A stretch of DNA of 22,718 bases from Rickettsia typhi. Its GTDB lineage: Bacteria; Pseudomonadota; Alphaproteobacteria; Rickettsiales; UBA1997. The notes below the pieces were generated by a model. That model had not been told where the DNA came from and did not search any database. It worked only from the letters and a program-made list of their open reading frames with translations. The stretch lies in NCBI GenBank assembly GCA_945902255.1, contig CAMDMO010000008.1, forward strand, positions 1 to 22,718. Reading direction: 5' to 3'. Position 1 is the stretch's first letter. The number at the start of each line of letters is the position of its first letter. Positions 8,818 through 16,906 of the stretch are shown in pieces. A program made the translations under genes and the position numbers.

Positions 8818-10245
8818 ATGTCTAATTCACATTCAGAAAATCATACGCCGATTAACTATAATTACGATGTTATAAAATTATTCACTATTGCCGCTACCTT
8901 CTGGGGAATTGTTGGATTTTTAATGGGCGTAATTATTGCTTTTCAACTAACTTTTCCTTTGCTAAATCTTGATATTGAATGGCTGAGCTTTGGCAGACTT
9001 CGTCCACTTCATACTTCTGCGGTAATTTTTGCTTTTGGTGGATGCGCTCTTTTTGCTACTAGTTTTTTTATTGTACAAAGAACCTGTCAAACTCGACTTT
9101 GGGGTTCTAAATTTTTACTAAAATTTATTTTTTGGGGTTACCAAATTTTCATCTTAATGGCCGCTTATGGCTATGTTAGTGGCATTACTCAAGCCAGAGA
9201 ATATGCCGAGCCAGAATGGTATGCTGACCTTTGGCTTACTATAATTTGGGTATGTTATTTAGTAGTTTTCTTAATGACTCTAAAAAATCGTAAAGAGCCA
9301 CATATTTATGTAGCAAATTGGTTCTTCCTTAGCTTTATTGTTACGGTTGCGGTATTACATATAGTTAACAATCTCTCAATTCCACTTAGATGGGATAGCC
9401 CTTATAGCTATTCAGTTTTTGCCGGAGTGCAGAGCGCCATGATTCAATGGTGGTATGGACATAATGCAGTTGGGTTTTTCTTAACCGCCGGCTTTATTGG
9501 AATTATGTATTATTTCGTTCCAAAACGCGCCAATCGCCCCGTATATTCTTATCGTCTTTCAATTCTACATTTTTGGTCTTTAATTTTTATCTATATTTGG
9601 GCAGGACCACACCATCTGCATTACACCTCTCTTCCTGATTGGGTTCAAACTTTAGGTATGACTTTTTCAATTATGTTATGGATGCCTTCTTGGGGTGGCA
9701 TGATTAACGGTATTATGACTCTTTCTGGCGCGTGGCATAAATTGCGCGAAGATCCAGTTTTGCGATTCTTAATTACTGCCGTTGCCTTTTATGGAATGAG
9801 CACTTTTGAAGGTCCATTAATGGCAATTAAATCAGTGAACGCTCTTTCTCATTATACTGAATGGACTATTGGTCACGTTCACTCTGGAGCTTTAGGATGG
9901 GTTGCAATGATCAGCTTTGGCGCCCTTTATCACTTAGTGCCAGTGCTATGGAATAAAAAAGATCTATATTCAATGAAGTTAGTTTCAGTTCACTTTTGGC
10001 TAGCAACTATTGGCATTGTTTTATATATCACTGCAATGTGGATTGGTGGCGTTATGCAAGGCTTAATGTGGCGCTCTTATGATGATATGGGATTCTTACA
10101 ATATTCATTTGTTGAAGTCGTAAAAGCAATGCATCCACTTTATTTTACCCGCGCAGTTGGTGGCTTATTTTTCCTTGCCGGCGCTTGTTTAATGGGTTAT
10201 AATTTTTACAAAACTATTAATTCTAAAGAGTTAGAAAATGTTTAA
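8818..10245 (+). CDS. ccoN: cytochrome c oxidase cbb3-type, catalytic subunit I
   Basis: This is the heme-copper catalytic subunit of the cbb3 oxidase, which reduces oxygen at low concentrations at the inner membrane. The 475 residues span about 12 membrane helices. Ligands visible: H65 in RPLHTSAVIFAFGG (low-spin heme b), H215 in WWYGHNAVGF (CuB), H265-H266 in WAGPHHLHYT (CuB), and H353 and H355 in GHVHSGALGW (heme ligands). The YSYRLSILHFW segment (243-253) carries the tyrosine region that in cbb3 enzymes supplies the cross-linked active-site Tyr. The gene follows the TauE-like gene after one base and overlaps ccoO by 8 bases, so all are translated from one message. Confidence 0.99.
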   Translation: MSNSHSENHTPINYNYDVIKLFTIAATFWGIVGFLMGVIIAFQLTFPLLNLDIEWLSFGRLRPLHTSAVIFAFGGCALFATSFFIVQRTCQTRLWGSKFLLKFIFWGYQIFILMAAYGYVSGITQAREYAEPEWYADLWLTIIWVCYLVVFLMTLKNRKEPHIYVANWFFLSFIVTVAVLHIVNNLSIPLRWDSPYSYSVFAGVQSAMIQWWYGHNAVGFFLTAGFIGIMYYFVPKRANRPVYSYRLSILHFWSLIFIYIWAGPHHLHYTSLPDWVQTLGMTFSIMLWMPSWGGMINGIMTLSGAWHKLREDPVLRFLITAVAFYGMSTFEGPLMAIKSVNALSHYTEWTIGHVHSGALGWVAMISFGALYHLVPVLWNKKDLYSMKLVSVHFWLATIGIVLYITAMWIGGVMQGLMWRSYDDMGFLQYSFVEVVKAMHPLYFTRAVGGLFFLAGACLMGYNFYKTINSKELENV

Positions 10246-10975
10246 TCATCATAAAGTTGAGAAAAACTCAATATTACTTTTAATTTTAACAGTAATCGTA
10301 ATTTCAGTTGGTGGCTTAGTTGAAATTGCGCCGCTTTTTCGCATGGAAACAACAATAGAAAAGGTTGAAGGAATGAGACCTTACACTCCGCTAGAATTAG
10401 CTGGTGCTAAAATATATAAGCGCGAAGGATGTTACGGTTGCCATTCGCAACAAGTTCGCGTATTGCGCGACGAAGTGGAAAGATATGGACACTACTCTAT
10501 CGCCGCCGAAAGCATGTATGACCACCCTTTTCAATGGGGATCAAAAAGAACTGGCCCAGATTTAGCAAGACTTGGAGGTAAATATTCTGACGAATGGCAT
10601 GTGCGTCATTTAATTGACCCAAGAAGTGTAGTGCCAGAATCAATCATGCCGGGATATAAATTTTTACCTCACAGAGATGCTGATATTTCTGAAATTTCGC
10701 AAGATATGGAAATATTACGCAAAGTTGGCGTTCCTTACAGTGATGACATGATTCAAAATGCAATGTCTGACGCAGCAGTGCAAGCCTCAAACGATCGTGA
10801 TTCTGATGCATTGCAAAAACGCTATGGTGGCAAAGTTAATGTTAGAGATTTCGATGGAAACCCTAATAAAGTTTCTGAAATGGATGCTCTAGTTTCTTAT
10901 TTGCAAGTTCTTGGAACTTTTGTTAACTTCTCAAAATTCGAAACTATGCATAATGAAAAAGAGGTTAAAAAATGA
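10238..10975 (+). CDS. ccoO: cytochrome c oxidase cbb3-type, monoheme subunit II
   Basis: CcoO is the membrane-anchored mono-heme c subunit that passes electrons from CcoP to CcoN. One membrane anchor lies at residues 11-30. The heme c site is C65-Y-G-C68-H69 in REGCYGCHSQQVR, followed by the conserved PFQWGSKRTGPDLARLGGKYSDEWH region and the distal methionine segment (VPESIMPGYKFL). Length (245) is normal for the family. Its ATG lies inside the end of ccoN, and its stop overlaps the ccoQ start in an ATGA arrangement, indicating translational coupling. Confidence 0.99.
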   Translation: MFNHHKVEKNSILLLILTVIVISVGGLVEIAPLFRMETTIEKVEGMRPYTPLELAGAKIYKREGCYGCHSQQVRVLRDEVERYGHYSIAAESMYDHPFQWGSKRTGPDLARLGGKYSDEWHVRHLIDPRSVVPESIMPGYKFLPHRDADISEISQDMEILRKVGVPYSDDMIQNAMSDAAVQASNDRDSDALQKRYGGKVNVRDFDGNPNKVSEMDALVSYLQVLGTFVNFSKFETMHNEKEVKK

Positions 10976-11127
10976 TTGAGTCTTTAATAGAAAATGCGCC
11001 CACAATCGCAACCGTGTTTTTTTTCGTCGCATTTTGCTATATTGTTTTTTCAGTTTTTAAAAAAAATACCAAAAAGAAATTTGATAAATATTCACAAATT
11101 CCCCTAAAAGATCATGAACAAAAATAA
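10972..11127 (+). CDS. ccoQ: cytochrome c oxidase cbb3-type, small subunit IV (CcoQ/FixQ)
   Basis: A 51-codon gene between ccoO and ccoP. The ATG at 10972-10974 overlaps the ccoO stop codon, and the TAA at 11125-11127 lies inside the start of ccoP. The protein has one hydrophobic helix (about residues 11-29, rich in Phe, Val and Ile), followed by a basic K-K-N-T-K-K-K stretch, the standard layout of CcoQ. CcoQ stabilises the interaction of CcoP with the CcoNO core. Assignment rests on position, size and topology, because the family is weakly conserved in sequence. Confidence 0.9.
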   Translation: MIESLIENAPTIATVFFFVAFCYIVFSVFKKNTKKKFDKYSQIPLKDHEQK

Positions 11128-11965
11128 AGAACAAAAAAAAGTTGAAACTACTGGCCACGATTGGGATGGTATTTCTGAATATGACATTCCAACGCCTCGC
11201 TGGTGGCTAATTACATGGATTATTTGCATAATCTGGTCAATCGGCTATTGGGTTTTTTATCCAACTTGGCCCGTTAAAAATGGTAATAGTAAAGGTGTTT
11301 TGAATTGGACTCAAAGAGGAGAATTGCAAGAATCTCAAGAAGAAATTCTTGCGCGCAAAAATGTTTATTTAGATAAATTTTCAAAAAGCAGTTTTGAACA
11401 AATTCAAAAAAATCCAGAGCTAATGGAATTCGCTTTAAATGGCGGAGAAAGTGCTTTTAAAGAAAATTGCGCCGCTTGCCATGGAACAGGAGCTCAAGGT
11501 TATAAAGGGTTTCCAAATTTAAATGATGATGATTGGTTATGGGGCGGAAAAATTAACGATATTTATGCAACTCTAAAATATGGCATTAGATCTGGCCACG
11601 AAAAAACAAGAGCCAATCAAATGCCATCTTTCGGGTTAGATAAAATACTTAAGAAAGATGAAATTGAATCAGTTACTGAATATGTAATGTCACTTTCTGA
11701 TAAATCTTTAAAAAATCATAAAGGTGAGGAAATTTTTAAAGCAAATTGCGTTGCTTGCCATGGAGCTGGTGGCAAAGGAAACAAAGCAATGGGCGCACCA
11801 AATTTATCTGACGCTATTTGGCTATATGGCGGTAAAAAAGAAGATATTATTTACACAGTTACTTATGCTCGCGCTGGCGTAATGCCTTATTGGACTGGTC
11901 GACTTGATGAAAACACAATTAGACAATTGGCTATTTATGTTCATTCTCTAGGCGGTGGTGAGTAG
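11114..11965 (+). CDS. ccoP: cytochrome c oxidase cbb3-type, diheme subunit III
   Basis: CcoP accepts electrons from soluble or membrane cytochrome c. Residues 14-53 form the CcoP N-terminal domain (GHDWDGISEYDIPTPRWW followed by one membrane helix and the YPTWP segment). Two heme c sites follow: C119-A-A-C-H123 and C212-V-A-C-H216, each inside a class I cytochrome fold with a downstream Met (QMPSFG near 170 and VMPYW in the second). The length of 283 is typical. It is the last gene of the run. The assembly genes ccoG, ccoH, ccoI and ccoS do not follow; instead there is a gene-free repeat region. Confidence 0.99.
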   Translation: MNKNKEQKKVETTGHDWDGISEYDIPTPRWWLITWIICIIWSIGYWVFYPTWPVKNGNSKGVLNWTQRGELQESQEEILARKNVYLDKFSKSSFEQIQKNPELMEFALNGGESAFKENCAACHGTGAQGYKGFPNLNDDDWLWGGKINDIYATLKYGIRSGHEKTRANQMPSFGLDKILKKDEIESVTEYVMSLSDKSLKNHKGEEIFKANCVACHGAGGKGNKAMGAPNLSDAIWLYGGKKEDIIYTVTYARAGVMPYWTGRLDENTIRQLAIYVHSLGGGE

Positions 11966-12017
11966 AAACTCTTGACCCTTTGAATGTAAAGCTTTTGTCT
12001 GCCGCGCCTTGTTTTTG

Positions 12018-12120
12018 GGTTGTTTTACTTCTTAGGTTGTTTTACTTCTTAGGTTGTCTTACTTCTTGGGTCGTCTCGCCTCTTGGGTTGTCTTACTTCT
12101 TTAAGTTGTCTTGCTTCTTT
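12018..12120. repeat. tandem array of ~17-bp units (left flank of the large inverted repeat)
   Basis: Six head-to-tail units resembling ggttgtcttacttctta, at 12018-12034, 12035-12051, 12052-12068, 12069-12085, 12086-12102 and 12103-12120 (the last is 18 bases). The consensus is the inner part of the 25-base units on the right flank read on the opposite strand, so both flanks belong to one repeat family. Confidence 0.85.
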
Positions 12121-12296
12121 AAGTTGTCACCCTTTTCCCTTCTTTAGGTTGTCACCCCGTCGAATGACGGGGTCTATTTTGTCAAGATTTCGATTTTAAA
12201 ATTAAGTTGAGAATTTGTAACCAGATGGACCCCGTCATTCGACGGGGTGACAACCTAAAGAAGGGAAAAGAGTGACAACTTAAAGAAGGGAAAAGG
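12104..12296. repeat. very long inverted repeat (arms of ~70 bp, 53-bp loop)
   Basis: The left arm (12104-12174) and the right arm (12228-12296) are reverse complements. The inner 44 bases of each (12131-12174 and 12228-12271) match perfectly by eye, and the outer part has only a few mismatches. Each arm itself holds a short palindrome: ccccgtc-gaat-gacgggg on the left and its complement on the right. The transcript of either strand would fold into one long hairpin. The region lies between ccoP and holB, both on the plus strand, so it may end ccoP transcription, but there is no T tract after the stem. Confidence 0.85.
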
Positions 12297-12370
12297 GTGA
12301 CAACCTAAAGAAGGGAAAGGGTTGATAACCTAAAGAAGGGAAAAGGGTGACAACTTAAAGAAGGAGGAAG
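12247..12370. repeat. tandem array of ~25-bp units (right flank)
   Basis: Five units resembling gtgacaacctaaagaaggga plus aaagg, at 12247-12271, 12272-12296, 12297-12320, 12321-12346 and 12347-12370. Units differ by C/T at one site and by small length changes in the A/G run. The stop codons TGA and TAA recur in two of the frames, so the array is not protein-coding. Confidence 0.9.
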
Positions 12371-12455
12371 ACATCTCGAGAAGAAAGAGAGGTATATCTC
12401 GAGAAGGAAGGAAGAAAGAAAGACATCTCAAGAAGGAATAAAGAGATAAACTCAA
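12371..12455. repeat. purine-rich degenerate repeat with an atctcgagaag core
   Basis: The core atctcgagaag appears at 12373-12383 and 12396-12406, and as atctcaagaag at 12425-12435, separated by A/G-only runs. A further ctcaag lies at 12451. One strand is almost all purine. It abuts the 25-bp array and precedes holB. No gene or hairpin is visible in it. Confidence 0.6.
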
Positions 12456-12487
12456 GCAATAGAAATAAAAATCATACACTAAAATAA

Positions 12488-13396
12488 ATGCTAATCGGAT
12501 TTAACACCACAAAATCAAACCTTCTCACCTCCTATAAAACCCAAAAACTTCACCACGCAATTTTGCTAAATGGTAAAAAAGGCATAGGAAAATCAAGCTT
12601 TGCGAAAGAATTTATTTTAGAAATTCTAAATTCTACAAACATTAATCATCCAGATTTATTTCTTATTGAAAAGGATCCAGAAAAAAGAGAGATTGGCGTT
12701 GATAAAATTAGACAAATTGCCAATTTCATAAATCAAACTTCAGCAATTTCTCCAAGTAAATTTATTCTTATCAACTCAGCCTGCGAGCTTAACAAATCAT
12801 CATCCAACGCTTTATTAAAAATTCTTGAAGAGCCTCACCAAAATAATTTTTTAATTCTAATTTCTCACAATATAAGTAAAATATTACCCACCATTAGATC
12901 TCGCTGCCAAATCATCAATATTCCTGATTTGAGTAAAGAAAGTTTTAAAGAAATTTTGCTAGCCAAATCATCAAAAATTCCTACTAATCAATTAGATTTT
13001 TTATCAGAAATTTGCGATAACTCACCCTCCACTTCGCTCAATTTAGGACTAGATTTAATCAAGGTTTATGAAGATTTTCTAAATTCTTTTACTAATAAAA
13101 AAATCAGTCCAGAATTATTAAAAAAAATCTCTGATAAAAATTTCTCTTTTTTAGTTTTTGAAAAAGTTTTTGAATTTTTTATTAGTCGCTTAGTTAAATT
13201 TACAACCATTGCGCAAAATGAATTTTTCTTTAATGAAAAAGAAATTTTTATAAATTTAACCAATAAATTCTCTAGTAAGGAAATTTTTTTTATAGCCGAT
13301 GAAAGCTTGATTTTGCTACATAAAACAGTGTCATTAAATTTAGATAAAAAACTTTGCATATTAAATATTTTTAATAGATTTTTTTATAAAAAATAG
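12488..13396 (+). CDS. holB: DNA polymerase III clamp loader, delta prime subunit
   Basis: Delta prime is the AAA+ subunit of the clamp loader that places the sliding clamp on DNA during replication. The P-loop (GKKGIGKSSF, residues 29-38) is followed by an arginine-finger region with the family's SRC motif at 138-140 (PTIRSRCQ), and by the diagnostic segment SSSNALLKILEEPHQNNFLILIS. At 302 residues it is shorter than the enterobacterial protein but normal for small alphaproteobacterial genomes. I do not see the four-cysteine zinc module present in many DnaX relatives. The C-terminal third is Lys/Phe-rich and weakly conserved, as expected for the collar domain. It follows the repeat region; anmK starts 24 bases downstream. 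Confidence 0.93.
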   Translation: MLIGFNTTKSNLLTSYKTQKLHHAILLNGKKGIGKSSFAKEFILEILNSTNINHPDLFLIEKDPEKREIGVDKIRQIANFINQTSAISPSKFILINSACELNKSSSNALLKILEEPHQNNFLILISHNISKILPTIRSRCQIINIPDLSKESFKEILLAKSSKIPTNQLDFLSEICDNSPSTSLNLGLDLIKVYEDFLNSFTNKKISPELLKKISDKNFSFLVFEKVFEFFISRLVKFTTIAQNEFFFNEKEIFINLTNKFSSKEIFFIADESLILLHKTVSLNLDKKLCILNIFNRFFYKK

Positions 13397-13420
13397 AGCG
13401 TCTAAAAAACTTTTTAAAAC

Positions 13421-14587
13421 ATGACAAAAATCTATAGAAGCATAGGATTAATGAGCGGCACTTCAATGGACGGTATTGATTTAGCACTAATTGAAAGCGA
13501 TGGAAAAGATATTATTAAACAAAAAGGTTTTGCTTATAAAGCCTATGAAAAAGATTTTAAAACCCGCCTTGCAAAACTAATTTATGATCACCCAAAACTT
13601 GAAGAAATTAAAATAACTGAAAATGAGTTAACTATTCTGCACGCTGACTTGGTGAATGAATTTCTTGCTAAAAATAAAATCGATAAATCTTCAATTGATA
13701 TTATTTCTTTTCATGGGCATACAATTTTTCATAACCCAGAAAAATCAATCACTTGGCAAATTGGAAATGCTCATTTATTAGCTGCAAAAACTGGAATTGA
13801 TGTTATTGCTGATTTTCGTAGTTACGATGTAGCTCTTGGCGGACAAGGCGCGCCACTGGTTCCAATTTATCACTTTTGTCTTTTGAAAAAAGAAAATTTA
13901 CCCATCGCAGTTTTAAATATTGGTGGAATTTCTAATATCACTTATTTTAAAAATAACGACGAAAATGACATCGAAGCTTTTGATACCTGCTTCGGAAACG
14001 CACCTTTCGATGACTTAGTAAAAGAAAAATTTGGCTATGATTTTGATAAAAATGGCGAATTAGCCAAAAAAGGGCAAGTGGACTTTATTCTAGCGGATCG
14101 TATTTTACAAAATGAGCTATTCTGCAAAAAACCTCCAAAATCTTTTAACCGAGATGATTTTTCAGATCTTTTAGCGCCAATTAGAAGTTTAAAAAAACCA
14201 GAAGATGCCTTACTTACCTTGGCTTATATGCATGCTAAAGCTTTGCAAATGAATTTAGATTTTTTAAGTCAAAAACCAAAGAAAATATTTGTTTGTGGCG
14301 GCGGCAGAAAAAACAGCGCTATAATGGATGAAATGAAAAAATGGCTATCTGGAATTGAAATTTGTGCAATTGAAGAAATCGGCTTAAATGGTGATGCAAT
14401 TGAGGCGGAAGCCTTTGCTTTTCTAGGAATTAGAAGTTTATTAAAACTGCCAATTAGCTTTACAAAGACTACCGGTCTAAAATCTAATCCTCAAAAGATG
14501 CAAATGGTTTCACTGGAAAATGATTTCTCTCAGGCTTCATCTCTGCAACATTCTTCTTCTTGCGGCGGCGTCTTCTATCGCGCTTAA
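13421..14587 (+). CDS. anmK: anhydro-N-acetylmuramic acid kinase
   Basis: AnmK phosphorylates and opens 1,6-anhydro-MurNAc recovered from cell-wall turnover, giving MurNAc-6-phosphate. The ATP-binding start is LMSGTSMDGIDLALIE (residues 10-25). The active-site segment DFRSYDVALGGQGAPLVPIYH (131-151) and the second phosphate motif VLNIGGISNITYF (164-176) are complete, as is VCGGGRKN near 291. The body is full length. The last ~45 residues are unusual: after the expected LPISFTKTTG the frame runs a further ~30 residues rich in Ser and Gln, to GGVFYRA. These codons overlap, on the opposite strand, the 3' end of the alpha/beta hydrolase gene by 104 bases. Confidence 0.96.
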   Translation: MTKIYRSIGLMSGTSMDGIDLALIESDGKDIIKQKGFAYKAYEKDFKTRLAKLIYDHPKLEEIKITENELTILHADLVNEFLAKNKIDKSSIDIISFHGHTIFHNPEKSITWQIGNAHLLAAKTGIDVIADFRSYDVALGGQGAPLVPIYHFCLLKKENLPIAVLNIGGISNITYFKNNDENDIEAFDTCFGNAPFDDLVKEKFGYDFDKNGELAKKGQVDFILADRILQNELFCKKPPKSFNRDDFSDLLAPIRSLKKPEDALLTLAYMHAKALQMNLDFLSQKPKKIFVCGGGRKNSAIMDEMKKWLSGIEICAIEEIGLNGDAIEAEAFAFLGIRSLLKLPISFTKTTGLKSNPQKMQMVSLENDFSQASSLQHSSSCGGVFYRA

Positions 14588-15248
14588 CTTTACGAATTTT
14601 GCCAACATCCATCATTAATCGTTGTTTTATGTGATTATCAATGGCAGCTTCGAATTCCTTCATGTGATCTTTGAAAAAATGATCAGCGCCTTGAATCATT
14701 TGATAATTGATTTCCGCACCTTCTCTTGCTGATAATTTTTCTGATAATTTTGCCGTATCTGACTCTTTAGTGATTTCATCTTTACTTCCCTGAACAATAA
14801 GCCCAGTTGAGGTGCAAGGCACAATAAAGTTGAAGTCATATTTTGTTACCGGAGGGGCAACTAAAATATAATTTTCAATTTCCGGTCTTCTCATAACTGA
14901 TTGAAGAGCAATCCACGCTCCAAAAGAAAAGCCTGAAATCCAATATTCAGTTGCTTCCATGTTTTGATCATGAAGCCAATTCATCACTGCAGTTGCGTCT
15001 AAAAGCTCGCCAACACCACTATCAAACTTGCCTTGAGATTTTCCAACTCCACGAAAATTAATGCGCAAAACCGAAAAACCATTATTAACAAAAGCTTTGT
15101 AAAGATTATAAGTAACCTTGTTATTCATGGTTCCGCCATGAAGGGGGTGAGGATGAAGAACTAAAGCAACCGGAGCTTTCGGGTTGTTATTTTGATGATA
15201 TCTCCCCTCAATTCTACCCGCGGGGCCGTTAATGATTACTTCAGGCAT
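14484..15248 (-). CDS. alpha/beta hydrolase with an arginine/lysine-rich C-terminal tail
   Basis: A 254-residue serine hydrolase of the alpha/beta fold. The oxyanion-region motif LVLHPHPLHGGTMNN (29-43) is typical of a bacterial subfamily of unknown substrate. The nucleophile elbow is GFSFG at 106-110 (Ser108), with acid Asp157 (GSKDE) and His190 (GADHFF) completing the triad. The catalytic domain ends near residue 212. About 40 residues follow, including a strongly basic run (KRDRRRRRKKK, 223-233), which is not part of the fold and could bind nucleic acid or membrane. No signal peptide is present, so it should be cytoplasmic. The 3' end overlaps anmK convergently. Substrate is unknown. Confidence 0.9.
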   Translation of the reverse strand: MPEVIINGPAGRIEGRYHQNNNPKAPVALVLHPHPLHGGTMNNKVTYNLYKAFVNNGFSVLRINFRGVGKSQGKFDSGVGELLDATAVMNWLHDQNMEATEYWISGFSFGAWIALQSVMRRPEIENYILVAPPVTKYDFNFIVPCTSTGLIVQGSKDEITKESDTAKLSEKLSAREGAEINYQMIQGADHFFKDHMKEFEAAIDNHIKQRLMMDVGKIRKVKRDRRRRRKKKNVAEMKPERNHFPVKPFASFED

Positions 15249-15310
15249 TTTATGAAAGAATTAATTTTTAGCGAAGAATCGTGAAGCTAGAAAACCGTTA
15301 GCTAATGTTA

Positions 15311-15343
15311 AAACGCTTCCAAAAATAAGATTTAGAAGCGTTT
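15311..15343 (-). terminator. hairpin downstream of the 66-aa gene, probable terminator
   Basis: A perfect 9-base stem (aaacgcttc ... gaagcgttt) closes a 15-base loop directly after the stop codon of the small gene at 15348. On the minus strand the stem ends in gttttaac, a short T run, so Rho-independent termination is plausible but not strong. Confidence 0.5.
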
Positions 15344-15347
15344 ATAA

Positions 15348-15548
15348 CTAATTAACTTCGTCCCACTGAAGTGGCTTATTTGAAGAGTCAGCAACAACTA
15401 ATTGGTTAGTTCCAGCATATTTAGCGGCCATATATTTACCATGTCCAGCGTGAACGCCATAGTAATAAGCAGGCTCAATATCTTTTCCGTTGAATTTTTT
15501 CTTTTCAAGATTTTTTACCCGGTTTTTCGGGTTATTTTTAGTGCCCAT
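15348..15548 (-). CDS. small conserved protein of unknown function (66 aa)
   Basis: A 66-residue soluble protein starting ATG at 15546-15548. The N-terminus is basic (KNNPKNRVKNLEKKKFNGK), followed by the compact segment PAYYYGVHAGHGKYMAAKY and a C-terminal half rich in small and hydrophobic residues (NQLVVADSSNKPLQWDEV). I recall similar short proteins with a 'YY(Y/F)G..AGHG.YMAA' core in alphaproteobacteria, but I cannot name a function or family number. It has its own likely terminator and shares a 98-base divergent upstream region with pgk, so it is probably a single-gene transcript. Confidence 0.75.
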   Translation of the reverse strand: MGTKNNPKNRVKNLEKKKFNGKDIEPAYYYGVHAGHGKYMAAKYAGTNQLVVADSSNKPLQWDEVN

Positions 15549-15646
15549 ATTTTTAAATATTTATAAAATTTAGTTGGAATTTTTTTTACAGGTCGCGCAA
15601 AATAAAATTTTTACAACAAATAATCAAGCTTTTTCATAATTTAGAT

Positions 15647-16906
15647 ATGCCAAAATTCAACAGATTAAAGGATTGTGTCGTTACCAATAAAAATGTTATC
15701 ATTCGCGTTGATATCAATGTTCCAATCATAAAGGGTAAAATTGAAGATGATACTCGTATTAAAGCAGTAATTCCAACCATCAAATATTTAGCAGAAAATA
15801 AAGCTAAAGTTATCGTAATTTCACATTTTGGCAGACCAGAAGGAAAATTTGAACCTTCAATGTCAATTCAGCAATTAGTTGCAAGAACTCAAGAATTGCT
15901 TGGCTCAATTAAGGTTAGGTTTATTGATGATTGCATTGGCGATAAAGTAAAATCTGCAATTGAAGAAACGAATTATGGCGAAGTTATTATGCTTGAAAAT
16001 CTTCGTTTTTATAAAGCAGAAACAAAAAATGACCCCGAATTTGCTCGCCAATTGGCAAGTTTTGCCAATCTTTATGTTAATGATGCTTTTTCTTGCTCAC
16101 ATCGCGCTCATGCTTCAATTACTGGAATTCCAGCAATTTTAAAATCTTGCGCTGGTTTTTTAATGGAATATGAATTGGATAATCTAACCAATCTTTTAGA
16201 AAATGCTAAAAAACCAATGATGGCAGTGGTTGGTGGCGCAAAAGTTTCAACCAAGATTGATTTATTAAATTCATTAGCAACCAAGGCTCAAAGCATTGTG
16301 GTTGGAGGCGGCATGGCTAATAGCTTTCTTTATGCTTTAGGAAAAGATATTGGTAAATCGCTTTGCGAAAAAGATTTAAAAGACACTGCGCTAAAAATCA
16401 TACAAACCTCCAAAGATCATGGCTGTGAAATTATTTTACCAGAAGATGTTGTGGTTGCTAAAAAGTTTGAAGAAAATGCAGAATATCGCAATATTTCGGT
16501 AGATGATGTGGATAAAGATGATATTATTCTTGATATTGGAACAAATTCAGTAAAAAAACTGGGAGAAAAGCTAGAAAAACACCAAACCTTAGTTTGGAAC
16601 GGCCCGCTTGGCGCTTTCGAAGTAAAGCCTTTTAACCTTGGAACTGAAAATTTTGGAAAAATTGCTGCAAAACTTACGAAAGATAAAAAATTAATTTCAG
16701 TTGCTGGTGGCGGAGATGTTGTTTCTGCGCTAAATGCTTCAAATTTAATTGATCAATTTAGCTATATTTCAACTGCAGGCGGAGCATTTTTAGAATGGCT
16801 AGAAGGCAAGGATTTACCTGGGGTTGCGGCGTTAAAAACTAGATTTATTACTAACCGCAGTTCGGGGTTACTCAGCTTTAATCACCCGCCCTTTGAGGGC
16901 GGGTGA
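15647..16906 (+). CDS. pgk: phosphoglycerate kinase, C-terminally extended by a palindromic repeat
   Basis: Pgk interconverts 1,3-bisphosphoglycerate and 3-phosphoglycerate with ATP production, in the cytosol. Family motifs: RVDINVP (about 20-26), the substrate-binding SHFGRPEGKF, DAFSCSHRAHAS, the hinge/nucleotide segment VVGGAKVSTKIDLL, and SVAGGGDVVSALN near the end. The normal C-terminus is reached at GVAALKT, about residue 398. The frame then continues 21 residues into a GC-rich palindromic element and stops inside it, giving the tail ending FNHPPFEGG. The core enzyme looks intact, so activity is likely retained. The start at 15647 is supported by the conserved N-terminus; a weak TTTACA/CATAAT pair lies upstream at 15610-15640. 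Confidence 0.98.
   Translation: MPKFNRLKDCVVTNKNVIIRVDINVPIIKGKIEDDTRIKAVIPTIKYLAENKAKVIVISHFGRPEGKFEPSMSIQQLVARTQELLGSIKVRFIDDCIGDKVKSAIEETNYGEVIMLENLRFYKAETKNDPEFARQLASFANLYVNDAFSCSHRAHASITGIPAILKSCAGFLMEYELDNLTNLLENAKKPMMAVVGGAKVSTKIDLLNSLATKAQSIVVGGGMANSFLYALGKDIGKSLCEKDLKDTALKIIQTSKDHGCEIILPEDVVVAKKFEENAEYRNISVDDVDKDDIILDIGTNSVKKLGEKLEKHQTLVWNGPLGAFEVKPFNLGTENFGKIAAKLTKDKKLISVAGGGDVVSALNASNLIDQFSYISTAGGAFLEWLEGKDLPGVAALKTRFITNRSSGLLSFNHPPFEGG

Noticed and set aside
12018..12455. CRISPR array
   Set aside because: Units are directly adjacent with no unique spacers, vary in length and sequence, and no cas genes are present.
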